From Clostridium sp. Ade.TY (GTDB taxonomy: Bacteria > Bacillota > Clostridia > Clostridiales > Clostridiaceae): a stretch of 64,000 nt of DNA. Shown here one piece after another: positions 63,927-64,000 of this stretch. Numbering within the stretch: position 1 is the stretch's first letter; every line of letters starts with the position of its first letter. The notes beneath the pieces were generated by a model. The model made no database searches. It worked only from the letters and a program-made list of their open reading frames with translations, and was not told the DNA's origin. Made by a program: the position numbers and the translations under genes. The stretch spans positions 1 to 64,000 of the forward strand of contig NZ_AVSV01000002.1 in the NCBI RefSeq assembly GCF_000498355.1. The letters are read 5' to 3'.

Positions 63927-64000
63927 CTATATCAACCTCTTTTTATAAGTATTATAACAATATTTTAACCTATAATTATGGTGTTATTAAAGAATTTATT

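Overview
The window is very AT-rich and gene-dense, with compact operons, strong AGGAGG-type ribosome sites and many hairpin-plus-T-run terminators. This is typical of a low-GC Clostridium. A clostridial agrBD quorum-sensing locus followed by a GGDEF/HD-GYP gene, a fused glutathione synthetase, a GalK/GalT pair, bioYBD and a cyclopropane synthase together suggest Clostridium perfringens or a close relative. The species call is inference. The AgrD peptide core read here (CFWCF) differs from the CLWFT core I remember for C. perfringens strain 13. No rRNA, tRNA, CRISPR array, insertion sequence or prophage was seen.

Layout. 1-6.8 kb: a sigma-54-type promoter for a gene lying off the left edge, then a leftward operon with a Fur-box-like promoter (two ABC exporter-fold half transporters, a DUF454 protein, a YgbA-like protein and a surface protein with three NEAT domains), plus a second DUF454 paralogue. 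7-13 kb: a TPR protein, a zinc-ribbon microprotein, and an operon of MATE exporter, GshAB, an ArsR regulator with a CVC metal site and a PHP phosphoesterase. 13-19 kb: a very large orphan beta-propeller histidine kinase and a MerR/MATE divergent pair. 19-26 kb: an amino acid permease with a hairpin between its Shine-Dalgarno and start, a GntR/GH1 pair, a Cys-rich protein, a Ser/Asn-rich membrane protein and PspA, and a beta-lactamase-fold/rhodanese protein. 26-32 kb: MocR regulator, alanine racemase, lipoprotein, cyclopropane synthase and small proteins. 32-40 kb: an orphan lactose/cellobiose-type PTS IIA behind a second sigma-54-type promoter, biotin genes, and galK-galT with a LacI regulator. 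40-49 kb: YgiQ radical SAM, lpd-lplA, an AhpD-like protein with MarR, and a 2-hydroxyacyl-CoA dehydratase-type pair with a fused activator. 49-64 kb: membrane proteins, radical SAM, RpiR, a NERD-helicase, the five-gene agr operon, cysteine synthase-like enzyme, GNAT, an osmolyte ABC transporter, a patatin and MsrB.

Recurring themes are metal and thiol stress (Fur-type operator, ArsR operon with glutathione synthesis, MarR/AhpD-like, MsrB), peptide quorum sensing joined to cyclic-di-GMP turnover in one operon, and regulation that can be read directly from DNA. Examples of the last are paired operator dyads for ArsR, MerR, GntR, MarR and a GalR-type repressor, and two GG-N10-GC promoters with upstream inverted repeats. 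The least explained items are the CFWCF AgrD variant with its kinase-less membrane partner, the NERD-helicase with an unusual 100-base inverted-repeat element beside it, and the fused dehydratase/activator.
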